A stretch of 64,000 nucleotides of DNA from an uncultured Buttiauxella sp. (GCA_946480445.1 CAMLJN010000002.1:248001-312000), one strand, 5' to 3'. Shown: positions 9,805 through 20,884, counted from the first letter of the stretch. Numbers and translations: made by a program. Notes: a model not told the origin generated them from the sequence alone.

Positions 9805-12342
9805 ATGGATAAGCTGGATTGTGTTAAGGGAACTCTCTTTGCTGGATTACTGTTGTCGGCCAATCACGCGTATCCAGCCTCCCAGCCTGTGCCCGTGCGG
9901 GTAAATAACTTCGTCATTCCAGGCGTATTTGCCAGCGCGTTGCAGCAGGGAATGAACGTACCTGTCTTTATTCGCTACAACGAGGACAGCTCTGCGCAAC
10001 GTAGCCTGCAAAAAATTGCCGATGCCGTCCTTTCTGTGAAAGAGGGAGCCTTCCTGATTAACCAGGTTTCCCTGAGCGATCTTCCTGAACGCACGGAGCT
10101 TTCGCCGGAGCTAAAAACATTACTCGCTGACTTAAAAGACAAAAGCTTTAACGACGGCACAACTTTATCTCTCAATAAAGACGCGACGCTCTCTCTGGAC
10201 ACGAAGTCGTTTTATCTGGAATTAACGGTAAACAAAGCGGCAATGGCGGCAGCGATTCTTCCGCGCACGAATATGCTGGGTGACTCCACCGCCACTAACC
10301 TCTCCAACGTGCTGAACTACACCCTCGGCAGCTATTACAACAAATATAACGAGACGGACAGCGCCAGCAGCTTTTTGACGCTCGATAACACGACTTCTTT
10401 ACGCGAGCACCATGTCAATCTTAATGGTTCCGTATACGGCATCGGCACCGCCAGCGGGAGCAGTGAACTCTACCGCGCAATGTACGAGCGAGACTTTCAG
10501 GGCCACCGCCTCGCCCTGGGTATGGTGGATACCTGGAATCTACAGTCTATCGCCAGCATGAGCGCGCTGAACTCAAGCCGTATTTACGGCGTGAGCTTCG
10601 GCAATAAAAGCAGTACGCAAAAAGAGGACAACACGCTCTCTTTGATACCGGTGACGGTGTTTCTGCCCGCAGCCGGAGAAGTGCATGTCTACCGCGAAGG
10701 CAAACTGTTAAGCATCCAGAGCTTTGCTATGGGGAGCTATGAGGTCGACACTTCTCGTCTGCCGTTCGGGGTCTATGAGGTTGATGTGCAAGTCATTGTT
10801 AACGGCCGGGTCGTCAGTTCACGCAGCGCGCAAATCAATAAAACCTTCGCCCGCCGCTCAAGCGTAACGGATAACCTTGCCTGGCAGATGTTTGGCGGCA
10901 CGCTGGAATACAACAAAATGGATTATCGCCACCACGAAAATATCAATTATGGCAAAAAAGAAACCTGGATTTCCGGCATTGCCATGGCGACCAGCAAGCC
11001 CTGGCTTTCCGGCGTGGATCTGAAGTCCACGCTTTACGGTTTCGATCGCAACGGAGTGAATGAAACCGAGGTCAACCTGGCTTTTAACGATACGCTGAGC
11101 GTGAACCAGCAGGTTTTGCTTGCCAGCGACAGCAGCTGGCAAAGCATCAGCACGCTAAACCTGACCGTACCGGGCGGCTATGGCTCGCTGTGGGGATCGC
11201 GTGAAATCAGCTCGATAGGTAATAACCTGCCGATGCAGAAAGGGGATTTCTTCTCTGTGGGTGTCACCGCGAATTTGAACAAGCTCAGCTCAAGCCTGGG
11301 GACGCTATCAATCAGCCGAACCGAGAATAAATATACCCGTAACACCTATACCAATGCCGACTACAGTCAGTCGCTTTTTACTAATCGTTACGCAGCGGTG
11401 TCGCTGCGTGCGGGGATCCAGCGTTACTACTACGACAACCGGGACGGCATGAGCGACAAATACGTGAACCTGGATATCTCTCTGCCGCTCTCGACCTGGT
11501 TTAGCGCGGGCGTCTCCAGTGAAAATGGCAATATGCTGGCGAACGCCTCGCTGCGGAAAAGCTTCGATGACAGCGCCATTACTCAGGTGGGAGCCGCCAT
11601 ATCTAAACGCATCAGGGGCAGCGACGACAACACCAGCTATCGCTCCGACGACTACGCGGTTAACGGCTATGCCGCCTACGACACCAAATACAACGCGGGC
11701 ACCGTTGCCGTGACGCGCTCTTCTGACCACAGCACCAACTACAGCCTGAGCTCTCAGGGCAGCGTCGCCTGGACGAAAGACAACCTTGCACTCGGCAAAG
11801 GCACCCAGCGTGCCGGCCTGATGGTTAATACCAACTTCCAGGAAAACGGCAAAATGATCGCGCAGATTAACGGACGAAACTACCCGCTGAGCGGTAAAAG
11901 CAACTTTATCAGTCTGCCGCCTTATGCCGAATATAAGGTGGAACTGATGAATGACAAAAACGCAGAAGACAGCGTGGATATCGTGAGTGGCCGCCGCAGC
12001 AATGTGGTGCTTTATCCCGGCAACGTCAGCGTAATCAACCCGGAGGTCAAACAGCTTGTCACGGTATTTGGCCGGGTAAAAACACCTGCCGGCGGCATTT
12101 ATGCCCTTACCGATATTCATAACCACATCGGGAAGACCAAAACCGACGAGCAGGGCGAATTTGCCATGGACGTTGATAAGCGCTATCCCGTCATCACCCT
12201 AATCGACGCAAAAGGCGGCGTTTGCGAAGCGGATCTGGATCTGCGCAACGCACGCGGTGCGGTATGGGTAGGCGATATTCAATGCGAAGTGCAGGGACAA
12301 ATGGCCTCGCGCACAGGGAGTCACGATAATCATGTCTATTAA
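9805..12342 (+). CDS. ecpC: Common pilus outer-membrane usher EcpC
   Basis: An 845-aa usher with a signal peptide (cleavage near AYPAS). It has the long EcpC-type N-terminal domain (VNNFVIPGVFASALQQG), a β-barrel region rich in alternating aromatic strands (about residues 180-700), and a C-terminal Ig-like domain (VFGRVKTPAGGIYALTDIHNHIGKTKTDEQGEFAMDV). It exports EcpA and EcpD with the help of EcpB/EcpE. The frame is intact, in contrast to fimD in the neighbouring cluster. It overlaps ecpD by 11 bases. Confidence 0.92.
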   Translation: MDKLDCVKGTLFAGLLLSANHAYPASQPVPVRVNNFVIPGVFASALQQGMNVPVFIRYNEDSSAQRSLQKIADAVLSVKEGAFLINQVSLSDLPERTELSPELKTLLADLKDKSFNDGTTLSLNKDATLSLDTKSFYLELTVNKAAMAAAILPRTNMLGDSTATNLSNVLNYTLGSYYNKYNETDSASSFLTLDNTTSLREHHVNLNGSVYGIGTASGSSELYRAMYERDFQGHRLALGMVDTWNLQSIASMSALNSSRIYGVSFGNKSSTQKEDNTLSLIPVTVFLPAAGEVHVYREGKLLSIQSFAMGSYEVDTSRLPFGVYEVDVQVIVNGRVVSSRSAQINKTFARRSSVTDNLAWQMFGGTLEYNKMDYRHHENINYGKKETWISGIAMATSKPWLSGVDLKSTLYGFDRNGVNETEVNLAFNDTLSVNQQVLLASDSSWQSISTLNLTVPGGYGSLWGSREISSIGNNLPMQKGDFFSVGVTANLNKLSSSLGTLSISRTENKYTRNTYTNADYSQSLFTNRYAAVSLRAGIQRYYYDNRDGMSDKYVNLDISLPLSTWFSAGVSSENGNMLANASLRKSFDDSAITQVGAAISKRIRGSDDNTSYRSDDYAVNGYAAYDTKYNAGTVAVTRSSDHSTNYSLSSQGSVAWTKDNLALGKGTQRAGLMVNTNFQENGKMIAQINGRNYPLSGKSNFISLPPYAEYKVELMNDKNAEDSVDIVSGRRSNVVLYPGNVSVINPEVKQLVTVFGRVKTPAGGIYALTDIHNHIGKTKTDEQGEFAMDVDKRYPVITLIDAKGGVCEADLDLRNARGAVWVGDIQCEVQGQMASRTGSHDNHVY

Positions 12343-13942
12343 CTGGAAAGCTTTCGCGCTGGCGGCAAGCTGCCTGTTTAGCGCAAACCACGCGCTGGCC
12401 GTCAATGCCACCAACAGCGGGTCGGGCAGCAACAACTATCTGTTTATAGATAACGACGTCGACAACGAATACTTTATTACGCCGTCGTCTCTCGACCCTC
12501 GCTATTCGGGGGCCAACGTCTGGACACGTTACTCCACCAACCAGAGAAGCCTGGGCTACCTTGGGTATGTCGGGTGGGCCTATGCCAACCGCTATTTTGA
12601 TATGTGGATCACCGACTCGCCAATTAATACCCCGTTTGTCGGGATCCGCTGTATGAATAACGGCAGTACCTGTCCGTCGACGGGCTTTATCTCGCCTGAC
12701 GTGACCGATGGCGAAGGTTTCTACCACGCGCGTTCCGGCAGCAGCGTGTATAACGGCAGCTACGGTTTCGCCTCGCTTAGCCAGTCCGCCTATGAGTATT
12801 TCCGCAACCAGACCGTGGGCGCAAGCGACGTCCTGACACTGAACCTTTGCTATACCAACACCGAATATGACGCCGCTGCGGGCGAGCGCTGCAAAGATTT
12901 ACCGAGCGGCGCGAACTGGCGTTACTACACCCTGACGCTTAACAAGGTGGGTCATCTCACGCTGAGAAGTACCGGATCGCTGTCTGAAATCTGGATTGCC
13001 AGCGACGGTACGCCCAGCGTCAACAGCGGCAACGACCTCTGCCAGATCGGCGTAGCCAATAATACCTCCGGCATGATCTGCAAAATGGTTTCCTATTCGC
13101 TACAGCAATCGCAGCGAGTAACAGCCTCGCTGGATTTTCGAATGGTGGTGGATACCGCCGAACTGGGCTTTACCCCCGGCATCAGTGAAATAATGTACAG
13201 CGGCGACGGAGCAAGCTGGACGCGTTTTGGTTCCTCCACAGCCTACTCCAACGTCTTCACCACCTCAGGCGAATACGTCTATGTATTCCTGTCGAACGCT
13301 TTCTTTAAAAAGGTGCTCAACTCGGGCAAAGACTTAACCAATAAAGACTCGCTGTTTACCTTCTATTTTAATAACTCGGTCACGCCGGAGTCGGGCTACT
13401 ACCAGTTCACCGCGTCAAGCCAGCTCAATATCATTCCCAAGGAATATGGCATCAGCATTGTTTCAAGCGATCGTCATTCGCACCCTAAAAATTCGGGCAA
13501 AATTGGCGACGAAAACCCCGTAGAGTTTGAGTACACAGTCACCACGTCTGCCTCACGCCAGGCGGACAGCATTACCGCTCAGGTGGTGGGTGACAGCACA
13601 ACGATAGCAGGCATACCTTACTGCCTGTTTACCTCAACCGACGGTACGCTAACCGTACCTGTCCCCGCTTATCTCGCCTATACGACTCAGGCGGGCGTAA
13701 CGGTGAAAAAGCGCAACAGCTGCGGTGAAAATCCGATAAATATGACGGATGCCAACTGGGTGCAGACCGCATGGAACGCAGCAGTAGACGACGGATTTTT
13801 CTTCACCACCACGCTGAAGCTGCTGTTTCCGATGAACGACTCCCGCTCCCAGTTCACCACCTCAGGCGTTGACTGGATGGGAACGGTCAGCGCCAGCGGC
13901 GAAGTAAAAGTGACCGCCACATGGATAGGCGTGGACCGGTAA
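12332..13942 (+). CDS. ecpD: Common pilus tip adhesin EcpD
   Basis: A 536-aa secreted protein with a signal peptide (MSINWKAFALAASCLFSANHALA). It contains several Cys pairs in the N-terminal half (GIRCMNNGSTC, LNLCYTNTEYDAAAGERC) and a pilin-like C-terminal region ending GEVKVTATWIGV, which resembles the end of EcpA. EcpD sits at the pilus tip and is thought to be the host-binding subunit. The 11-base overlap with ecpC points to coupled translation. Confidence 0.9.
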   Translation: MSINWKAFALAASCLFSANHALAVNATNSGSGSNNYLFIDNDVDNEYFITPSSLDPRYSGANVWTRYSTNQRSLGYLGYVGWAYANRYFDMWITDSPINTPFVGIRCMNNGSTCPSTGFISPDVTDGEGFYHARSGSSVYNGSYGFASLSQSAYEYFRNQTVGASDVLTLNLCYTNTEYDAAAGERCKDLPSGANWRYYTLTLNKVGHLTLRSTGSLSEIWIASDGTPSVNSGNDLCQIGVANNTSGMICKMVSYSLQQSQRVTASLDFRMVVDTAELGFTPGISEIMYSGDGASWTRFGSSTAYSNVFTTSGEYVYVFLSNAFFKKVLNSGKDLTNKDSLFTFYFNNSVTPESGYYQFTASSQLNIIPKEYGISIVSSDRHSHPKNSGKIGDENPVEFEYTVTTSASRQADSITAQVVGDSTTIAGIPYCLFTSTDGTLTVPVPAYLAYTTQAGVTVKKRNSCGENPINMTDANWVQTAWNAAVDDGFFFTTTLKLLFPMNDSRSQFTTSGVDWMGTVSASGEVKVTATWIGVDR

Positions 13943-13952
13943 GGAAGGCACG

Positions 13953-14636
13953 ATGAAAATAATTATTTCGCTGTTAATCATAGCCCTGACATTCCCTGCC
14001 CTGCCTGCCAGGGCGGCTTATTTCAACTCGCTGATTTATGAGATGGAGGCCGGGCAGACATTTATTTCGCGCCCGATGGTCAACGATACCCGTCGTACTA
14101 ACCTGTATACCCTTTCGGTTTATAAAATAGATAAACCCGGAAAAGGGGGAGAAAACCCGATCACCGGCGGTGAAATGGAAGTGGTCTATACTCCGTTAAA
14201 ATTCACCGTGCAGCCCGATGGACGGGAATATTTTAAACTCTTTTATCGCGGCCCCAGGGATAACATCGAACGCTATTATCGTGTTGTTTTTAAAGAGACA
14301 CCGATACAGCTCTTTCCGTTCAAAAAGCAGGAGCAGAATACCAATATCATTCCCGTGGTGGCCATGAGCACCATTCTGGTTGTGCGCCCCCGTCAGAGCA
14401 GGCTGGCCTACGAAGTCGATGAAACAGCCGGCACTATCCGTAATACCGGCAATACCTTTTTCCGGGTCATTATTCAGCAAGGCTGTCACGGGGACGATGA
14501 AAGCTCCACGCAATTCTATATGCTGCCAGGAGAAACCTACCGCCACGCCAGCGTGCGGGCAGGTAATAAAAAACTGCTTGTCGCTAAGGGGCGCTATCAT
14601 CCGTTGGGCAAGGACTGTTACCCCTCTTCACCCTAA
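13953..14636 (+). CDS. ecpE: Common pilus chaperone EcpE
   Basis: A 227-aa second chaperone with a signal peptide (cleavage near PARA-AYFNS). Conserved blocks include QPDGREYFKLFYRGPRDNIERYYRVVF and STILVVRPRQSRL, parallel to those in EcpB, and a C-terminal Cys pair (QQGCHGDDE, GKDCYPSS). It starts 10 bases after ecpD and is the last gene of the operon. Confidence 0.88.
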   Translation: MKIIISLLIIALTFPALPARAAYFNSLIYEMEAGQTFISRPMVNDTRRTNLYTLSVYKIDKPGKGGENPITGGEMEVVYTPLKFTVQPDGREYFKLFYRGPRDNIERYYRVVFKETPIQLFPFKKQEQNTNIIPVVAMSTILVVRPRQSRLAYEVDETAGTIRNTGNTFFRVIIQQGCHGDDESSTQFYMLPGETYRHASVRAGNKKLLVAKGRYHPLGKDCYPSSP

Positions 14637-14673
14637 GCATTTCAGGCGGTATAAAAAACAGACAACATGCCTC

Positions 14674-15300
14674 TTATAAACAAAGCTTCAGCTTGCGTAA
14701 CGTCTGCCATCCCCCGAATTTTCTGCGCAGCGAGGCTTTGTATTCATAGATGCTTTTCGGCTGGCAGTTGAGCTGACCTGCAATCTCCGCAACAGACTTG
14801 CCCTGCAAGACAAGATCCAGCACCGACATTTCGCGCCGGGTCACACGAGGCAGTTTTTGGTACGTCAAGCTTGCGCCATAGAAGACCTTTCGCACCTTTT
14901 TCCTCAGCGCGTCTGCGTCCTCCTCCTGGGGTTGCAGGATAGCCCTGACGGCATTTGACTGGCTGTACCAGTAATTAGCAATAGGCAGCATTTCTTTATC
15001 CGTCACCAGCACCAACGCCATCCCTGTTCTACTCAGAAACTCAAGCCATTCATCCTTAATAAACATAAGGATATTACTCAGTGAAAAATCGACAAATACT
15101 ACGCCGTCGGCTAAATAACACCGCTGCTGTTTAAAGATCATTTCATTAATGGCGAATTTAAAATATTGATTATTATCAGGCCATACCGCAAGTTTGCTTT
15201 CATTACACACCCGCAGATAATTACCTTCGTGATAATCAATTCTGCAACCCATCCCGCATCCCATGCAGGCCAGCATCCCGCTGGAATTACTAACGGCCAT
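14674..15300 (-). CDS. Second EcpR-like LuxR-family regulator
   Basis: A 208-aa protein converging on ecpE. Its N-terminal domain parallels the regulator at 7783 (LAVWPDNNQYFKFAINEM against CIWPDKNQYLKSGVISSM; GVVFVDFS against GFIFIDFS; FIKDEWLEFL against FINDEWIKHL). The C-terminal helix-turn-helix is RVTRREMSVLDLVLQGKSVAEIAGQLNCQPKSIYEYKASLRRKFGG. A cysteine-rich start (MLACMGCGMGCRIDY) is unusual and could bind metal or sense redox. It is probably a regulator of one or both fimbriae; the specific target is unknown. Confidence 0.8.
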   Translation of the reverse strand: MAVSNSSGMLACMGCGMGCRIDYHEGNYLRVCNESKLAVWPDNNQYFKFAINEMIFKQQRCYLADGVVFVDFSLSNILMFIKDEWLEFLSRTGMALVLVTDKEMLPIANYWYSQSNAVRAILQPQEEDADALRKKVRKVFYGASLTYQKLPRVTRREMSVLDLVLQGKSVAEIAGQLNCQPKSIYEYKASLRRKFGGWQTLRKLKLCL

Positions 15301-15570
15301 GTTCTCTCCCTTAACTGCTATCCATTGGCTATCTCATTACGCCAATAACACCATAAAGGTAAACATCAAAAAGAGGCTAACTTTTCGCCATAATTTAATT
15401 AGCTTTACACTTCATTAGGCTTACAACGGATATTTACATCATCTTCTTTAATAGAATTATTCATTAATTAACAGGCGCGCTACATCCCCCAAAAGTTGCT
15501 AAAACGTTAAATATGTCACACTTCAGATGGTACACTGTGCGGCTTCCCGCAAAACGTACCAGGTAATGAG

Positions 15571-16752
15571 ATGAGTCAACATAGTGAAAAAATCCAGTCT
15601 GCCGCCGTCATCCGGCCCAACTGGTCGGCCGTTTTTGCCGTGGCGTTTTGCGTCGCGTGTCTGATTACCGTCGAGTTTTTGCCGGTCAGCCTGCTGACAC
15701 CGATGGCGCAGGAGCTGGGCATTTCTGAAGGCGTGGCCGGCCAGTCCGTCACCGTGACGGCATTTGTCGCCATGTTTGCCAGCCTGTTTGTGACCACGAT
15801 TATCCGCTCAACGGATCGCCGCTACGTGGTGCTGCTGTTTTCCGTGCTGCTTACCCTCTCCTGCCTGCTGGTTTCTTTTGCCAACAACTTCTCGCTGCTG
15901 CTGTTGGGACGTGCCTGCCTGGGGCTGGCGCTCGGGGGATTCTGGGCGATGTCGGCCTCGCTGACCATGCGTCTGGTGCCAGCCAGAACGGTGCCTAAAG
16001 CACTTTCGGTGATATTCGGCGCGGTTTCCATCGCTCTGGTGATCGCCGCCCCGCTGGGCAGCTTCCTGGGCGGCATTATCGGCTGGCGCAACGTATTTAA
16101 CGCCGCGGCGCTGATGGGCGTGATTTGCGTTATCTGGGTCTGGAAAGCGCTGCCGTCGCTGCCGGGGGAAGCCACGCAGCATAAGCAAAATATGTTTAGC
16201 CTGCTCAAGCGCCCCGGCGTGCTGGCAGGCATGGCGGCCATCTTTATGGCCTTTGCCGGACAGTTCGCCTTCTTCACCTACATTCGCCCGGTATATATGA
16301 CGCTCGCGGGCTTTGACGTCGACGGCCTGACGCTGGTGCTGCTGAGCTTCGGCATCGCAAGCTTTGTCGGCACCTCGCTTTCAGCGGTCTTCCTGAAACG
16401 CTCCCTGAAGCTTGCGCTAACCATCGCGCCTCTGGTCCTCGCGCTGAGCGCCCTGACCCTGGTTCTCTGGGGGAGCGATAAAATCGTCGCCTCCGCTATC
16501 GCCATTATCTGGGGCTTTGCCTTTGCGCTGGTGCCAGTCGGCTGGTCAACCTGGATCACCCGCTCGCTTGCGGATCAGGCCGAAAAAGCAGGCTCAATTC
16601 AGGTGGCGGTCATTCAGCTGGCCAATACCTGCGGCGCAGCAATCGGCGGCTACGCGCTGGATAACCTGGGCCTGCTGTCCCCGCTGGTGCTTTCCGGTAG
16701 CTTAATGCTGCTGACTGCGCTGCTGGTTGCCACTAAGGTGCGGGTGAAATAA
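15571..16752 (+). CDS. nepI: NepI, purine ribonucleoside efflux MFS transporter
   Basis: A 393-aa protein with 12 predicted membrane segments. It matches E. coli NepI (YicM) almost throughout, for example [43 protein letters not shown] and [20 protein letters not shown]. Family knowledge: NepI exports inosine and related purine ribonucleosides by proton antiport. It is a single gene with its own upstream region. Confidence 0.93.
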   Translation: MSQHSEKIQSAAVIRPNWSAVFAVAFCVACLITVEFLPVSLLTPMAQELGISEGVAGQSVTVTAFVAMFASLFVTTIIRSTDRRYVVLLFSVLLTLSCLLVSFANNFSLLLLGRACLGLALGGFWAMSASLTMRLVPARTVPKALSVIFGAVSIALVIAAPLGSFLGGIIGWRNVFNAAALMGVICVIWVWKALPSLPGEATQHKQNMFSLLKRPGVLAGMAAIFMAFAGQFAFFTYIRPVYMTLAGFDVDGLTLVLLSFGIASFVGTSLSAVFLKRSLKLALTIAPLVLALSALTLVLWGSDKIVASAIAIIWGFAFALVPVGWSTWITRSLADQAEKAGSIQVAVIQLANTCGAAIGGYALDNLGLLSPLVLSGSLMLLTALLVATKVRVK

Positions 16753-16756
16753 ATTT

Positions 16757-16782
16757 AAGGGTGCCGATTAATCTGCACCCTT
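16757..16782 (+). terminator. Probable nepI terminator
   Basis: AAGGGTGC (16757-16764) and GCACCCTT (16775-16782) form an 8-bp stem with a 10-base loop, beginning 5 bases after the nepI stop. The following T tract (TCGTTC) is weak. Confidence 0.6.
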
Positions 16783-16862
16783 TCGTTCATACACCGTCTG
16801 CTGATTACTGCGGCCAAAGCTTTATGGAATAACATCAAACGCCAGGTAAGGAGAACAAGAAA

Positions 16863-17402
16863 ATGACAGCGGCTCGTACACGTAAAATTATCGGCTGGGT
16901 TGCAGTCATTACCTTTGTCGCTTCTGTAGTGATGTTTTACCCTCCCTGGACAAGATTCATCGTTTATCCCTTAACTTTCTGTCTGGTTTCAGGTTTTACA
17001 TGGATCATTGAAAACAAAAAAGATCGTCTGGCAAAAGGTTTTGACCTGGTGTTTTTTGGCGTCGTCATGGGTGTCGCCTTCCCTTTTGTGCTGGCAGAAA
17101 TATCGCCAAACGGCCTTCCCTCCGGCCTGGATTCCTCCCTGGAAATATTTAAAAATATCGCCATACTCGCCTGCGCCGGAGCCGGTGCAGGCATCCTCGC
17201 CAATCATGCGGAACACCTTGAGCCGCCCAAAAGCGTTCCTCCCCTCCCTCCCGCTGAGTTGGGCGCTCTGAACCAGAAAAAACTGGATCAGATTAGCGCT
17301 CTACTACTTGCTGAGAAGAGACAAAGGACTCTTCATACGCGCCTGCTTTTTGCCATCCTCGGCGCGCTGATCGTTCTTTGCGGGATATTACTGTTCCGTT
17401 AA
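16863..17402 (+). CDS. Small membrane protein of unknown function
   Basis: A 179-aa protein I do not recognise. It has four likely membrane segments: two near the N-terminus (about 10-27 and 32-48), one around 60-78, and one at the C-terminus (LLFAILGALIVLCGILLF). A Pro-rich cytoplasmic-type stretch (EPPKSVPPLPPAELG) and a short helix with basic residues precede the last segment. An AAGGAGAA site sits at good distance from the ATG. It stops one base before the converging tauD gene ends. Confidence 0.75.
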   Translation: MTAARTRKIIGWVAVITFVASVVMFYPPWTRFIVYPLTFCLVSGFTWIIENKKDRLAKGFDLVFFGVVMGVAFPFVLAEISPNGLPSGLDSSLEIFKNIAILACAGAGAGILANHAEHLEPPKSVPPLPPAELGALNQKKLDQISALLLAEKRQRTLHTRLLFAILGALIVLCGILLFR

Positions 17403-17403
17403 A

Positions 17404-18261
17404 TTAATTGTCCTTGTGCCGATAAAAAGGCTTATCCCCTAAAATTGTCGCGCGATGCATGATGCGTCGCGCGGGCAGATAATCGGCGTTTGCATAGTGC
17501 TGCGTGACGCGATTATCCCAGATGGCCAGATCATTTTCCTGCCAGCGCCAGCGTACCTGGAACTCTGGCTTTGTGACGTGAGCAAACAGGAAGGTCAGCA
17601 GCGCGTCGCTCTCTTTTTGCGAGAGATCGACAATGCGCGTGGTAAAGCCTTCGTTAACGAACAGCGCCTGCTTGCCGCTTACCGGATGAGTCCGGACTAC
17701 CGGATGGTTAAGCGGGGGGTTTTTACTGACCGCCTCACGCCAGCGCTGGTGTTCCGCTTCGCTGCGAATATGTTTGTACTCCGGGAACGACTTCCTGAAA
17801 TCGTGCTCTGCCTCCAGCCCGGACAGCAGACGCTTAAATGGCCCGGAAAGCGCCTCATAGGCGGCTATGCCGCTTGTCCACAGCGTATCTCCGCCCGTTT
17901 CCGGCAGGTGTTTAGCCGCCAGAATCGCCCCGGCCGGTGGCGTGTCAATAAAGGTCACGTCGGTGTGCCAGTTGTCATTGTCCGGCGGATTATCATTGTG
18001 GGTATCCAGCACGATAATTTCTTCCACGCCTTCCGCATGCGGATAGACCGGATGAATATGCAGGTCGCCAAACCGCAGCGCCAGCGCGCGCTGCTGCGCA
18101 GGGGTAATTTCCTGGCCACGGAAAAACAGCACCTGATGGCGGATCAGCGCATGATAAATCTGCTCAAACTGGTTATCGCTCAGCCCGCGCGTCAAATCCA
18201 CGCCCTCGACCAGCCCACCGATATAAGGCCCCAGTGGCGTAATCTTCACTCTTTCACTCAT
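17404..18261 (-). CDS. tauD: Taurine dioxygenase TauD
   Basis: A 285-aa Fe(II)/2-oxoglutarate oxygenase that converts taurine to sulfite and aminoacetaldehyde. The start is set at [11 protein letters not shown] (18261), whose ATG overlaps the tauC stop. That choice puts the iron ligands at His99 and Asp101 (DNWHTDVTF), the same numbers as in E. coli TauD. The distal His is in [10 protein letters not shown] and the 2-oxoglutarate Arg in [16 protein letters not shown]. Last gene of tauABCD. Confidence 0.95.
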   Translation of the reverse strand: MSERVKITPLGPYIGGLVEGVDLTRGLSDNQFEQIYHALIRHQVLFFRGQEITPAQQRALALRFGDLHIHPVYPHAEGVEEIIVLDTHNDNPPDNDNWHTDVTFIDTPPAGAILAAKHLPETGGDTLWTSGIAAYEALSGPFKRLLSGLEAEHDFRKSFPEYKHIRSEAEHQRWREAVSKNPPLNHPVVRTHPVSGKQALFVNEGFTTRIVDLSQKESDALLTFLFAHVTKPEFQVRWRWQENDLAIWDNRVTQHYANADYLPARRIMHRATILGDKPFYRHKDN

Positions 18262-19085
18262 TGTCCTTCTCCATGCCATGGGGTTAAGCGGCGTTGCAGT
18301 GCGCGTAGACCCAGCTCTAAACAAAATGCGATAACCGCAATCACGCCGATACCGGCCAGCACCACGTCGGTGGCCAGGAACTCACCGGCGGACTGCACCA
18401 TAAAGCCCAGGCCACGCGTAGCGGCTATCAGCTCCGCGGCCACCAGCGTTGACCAACCCACGCCAAGCCCGATACGGAACCCGGTCAGGATCTCGGGTAA
18501 TGCACCCGGCAAAATGACATGCCACACAACCTGAGCACGGGATGCGCCCAACGCCTGTGCTGCACGAAGACGAACCTGCTGCGCGCTGCGCACGCCCGCC
18601 ATGGTGGACATCGCCACCGGAGCGAAAATCGCCAGATAAATCAGCAGGATTTTTGAGGTTTCACCGATACCGAACCAGATAACCATCAGCGGCAAATAGG
18701 CCAGCGGCGGCACCGGACGATAGAGTTCTATCAGCGGGTCGAGAATGCCGCGCACCGTCGGACTTAAGCCCATGGCGATACCCACCGGGATCCCCAGCAG
18801 CACCGCTGCCGTAAGCGCCGTAAGAATGCGCAGCAGGCTGGCGGCCAGATGCTGCCAGAGCGTTGCATCCATAAAGCCCTGCGGACCGGCGATACCGATC
18901 AGTTTACTGAGCACCTGGCCCGGCGGCGGCAGAAACAACGGGCTAACCCACTGCTGCGTGGCAACCCACCACCACAGCAGTACAAGGCTCGCCAGCGTAA
19001 CCAAGCTAAGCGTGATCTGTCGGGAGAGCGGCCAGCGCAGGGCAACTCGCCTGCGACGAGGTTTATCCGGGATAGCTATGCTCAC
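18258..19085 (-). CDS. tauC: Taurine ABC transporter permease TauC
   Basis: A 275-aa inner-membrane permease with six to seven hydrophobic segments and the EAA-type loop that contacts the ATPase ([33 protein letters not shown]). It matches the TauC/SsuC family. Four-base overlaps with tauB and tauD show a tightly packed operon. Confidence 0.95.
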   Translation of the reverse strand: MSIAIPDKPRRRRVALRWPLSRQITLSLVTLASLVLLWWWVATQQWVSPLFLPPPGQVLSKLIGIAGPQGFMDATLWQHLAASLLRILTALTAAVLLGIPVGIAMGLSPTVRGILDPLIELYRPVPPLAYLPLMVIWFGIGETSKILLIYLAIFAPVAMSTMAGVRSAQQVRLRAAQALGASRAQVVWHVILPGALPEILTGFRIGLGVGWSTLVAAELIAATRGLGFMVQSAGEFLATDVVLAGIGVIAVIAFCLELGLRALQRRLTPWHGEGQ

Positions 19086-19849
19086 AGGAAACCCTCCCGT
19101 TGTTCAAACACCCGGCTAAGCACGTACTCACGCTTAGCGATAAATTCAGGATCGGATTTGAGGCTGCGACAGGATTCCCCCGCAGCAAAGCGACGGCCAA
19201 ACTCAAGCGGCAACCTTTCCAGCACGCGGCCAGGCCCCGGCGAGAGCAGCACCAGCTCGGTGGCTAAAAACACCGCTTCTTCGATGTCGTGGGTGATCAA
19301 CAGTATCTGGCGGCGGCTCTCGTGCCACAGCTTCAACAGCAGGGTCTGCATTTGCTCGCGGGTGAACGCATCGAGCGCACCGAAAGGTTCATCCAGCAGC
19401 AGAAGCTGAGGCCGGGTCGCGAGCGCCCGGGCGATCCCCACTCGCTGTCGCTGCCCGCCGGAGAGCTGCCAGATGGCCCGTTTAGCCTTGTCCTCCAGCC
19501 CAACTTTACGCAGCATATCCAGCGCAATTTCCTCGCGCTGCGGCTTCGGCTGGCCCGCGAGCTGCAAGCCGAACGCCACGTTATCCAGCACCGTTCGCCA
19601 CGGCAGCAGCCCCTCATGTTGAAAGACCACGCCGCGTTCGGCCCCCGGTCCTGTCACCCGATGGCCCTGCAATGTAATGCTGCCGGTGTGATAAGGCACG
19701 AAGCCCGCAATCAGATTTAGCAGGGTGGTTTTGCCGCAGCCTGACGGGCCAAGCACCACCAGCAGTTCACCTTCATCGACCGTCAGATTAATGTCGTCGA
19801 GCACGGGTTTGCCCCCGTACTCCGCACTGAGCCCTGCTACCTGTAACAT
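19082..19849 (-). CDS. tauB: Taurine ABC transporter ATPase TauB
   Basis: A 255-aa ABC ATPase. Walker A is GPSGCGKTT, the signature is [15 protein letters not shown], Walker B is [12 protein letters not shown] and the switch His is in [11 protein letters not shown]. It powers taurine import through TauC with TauA as binding protein. Confidence 0.95.
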   Translation of the reverse strand: MLQVAGLSAEYGGKPVLDDINLTVDEGELLVVLGPSGCGKTTLLNLIAGFVPYHTGSITLQGHRVTGPGAERGVVFQHEGLLPWRTVLDNVAFGLQLAGQPKPQREEIALDMLRKVGLEDKAKRAIWQLSGGQRQRVGIARALATRPQLLLLDEPFGALDAFTREQMQTLLLKLWHESRRQILLITHDIEEAVFLATELVLLSPGPGRVLERLPLEFGRRFAAGESCRSLKSDPEFIAKREYVLSRVFEQREGFL

Positions 19850-19859
19850 GGCTTTCCCC

Positions 19860-20834
19860 TTACTGCGCCAGCGGTTTCACGAAACGGTCGGTGACAAACT
19901 GACTGTAATCCGTCTCCACCGCCGGGACCTTACCCTGGGCCTTCAGAAACTGTGCCGTATCGACAATCGCTTTATTCACCGGGCCGCTAAGCTGTTCGGT
20001 TTGCTGCTGTGCGGTGAGATAGGTGTTGCCCTTCACCAGCGCGGGCACGTCGCTTTCCGGCACGCCGCTCAGACGCGAGAGCTTGTTCAGGTTGTCCGGC
20101 TGCCTAAGCCAGGCGTCCGGGTTAGCGATGTAACCTTTCTGCGCGGCAAGCGCGCTTTTCGCGAAGGCGGCCACCACGTCTGGATGCTGCTGCGCGAAGT
20201 CTTTACGCACTACCCAGACATCCAGCGTCGGTGCGCCCCATTTGCCTACCTGAGCGGAATCCGTCAGCACCTTGCCGTCTTTTTCCAGCTCATTTACCGC
20301 AGGCGCCCAGACATAGGCTCCATCAATGTCGCCGCGCTGCCAGGCCGCAATAATCGCCGGGGGCTGAAGATTAAGGATCTGCACCTGGCCTGGCTTGATA
20401 CCCCAGTGTTTCAGGGCCGCCAGCAGGCTGTAATGGGTCGTGGAAATAAAAGGCACGGCGATGCGTTTGCCGATCAGATCCTGCGGGCTGCCGATGCCTT
20501 TTTTCACCACCAGCGCCTCCGAGTTGCCCAGCTGAGAAGCAAGCAGGAATACCTCAATCGGCACCTTCTGGCTGGCGGCCACCGCTAACGGACTGGAACC
20601 GATATTGCCGATTTGCACATCGCCGGAAGCCAGCGCGCGTACCACGCTCGCACCGCTGTCGAATTTGCGCCATTCCACTTTTGCGCCGCTGTCTTTGGCA
20701 AAAGCGTTGTCGGCCTGCGCAACTTTGGCCGGCTCAGCGGAGGTCTGATAAGCCACGGTGACGTCCACCGCGAATGCCGGTGCGGCAATAAAGGTCAGCG
20801 CGGCCAGCCAGAAAGAGTGTCGAAGTACTGCCAT
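19860..20834 (-). CDS. tauA: Taurine-binding periplasmic protein TauA
   Basis: A 324-aa solute-binding protein with a signal peptide (cleavage near [10 protein letters not shown]). It carries family motifs such as [25 protein letters not shown] and [15 protein letters not shown]. It is the first gene of the tau operon, which in E. coli is expressed under sulfate limitation through Cbl and CysB. Confidence 0.95.
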   Translation of the reverse strand: MAVLRHSFWLAALTFIAAPAFAVDVTVAYQTSAEPAKVAQADNAFAKDSGAKVEWRKFDSGASVVRALASGDVQIGNIGSSPLAVAASQKVPIEVFLLASQLGNSEALVVKKGIGSPQDLIGKRIAVPFISTTHYSLLAALKHWGIKPGQVQILNLQPPAIIAAWQRGDIDGAYVWAPAVNELEKDGKVLTDSAQVGKWGAPTLDVWVVRKDFAQQHPDVVAAFAKSALAAQKGYIANPDAWLRQPDNLNKLSRLSGVPESDVPALVKGNTYLTAQQQTEQLSGPVNKAIVDTAQFLKAQGKVPAVETDYSQFVTDRFVKPLAQ

Positions 20835-20884
20835 GATGTGTCTGCTCCTGTCTCGATGATGGGAGCAGTATTTCCAACGGCGGG

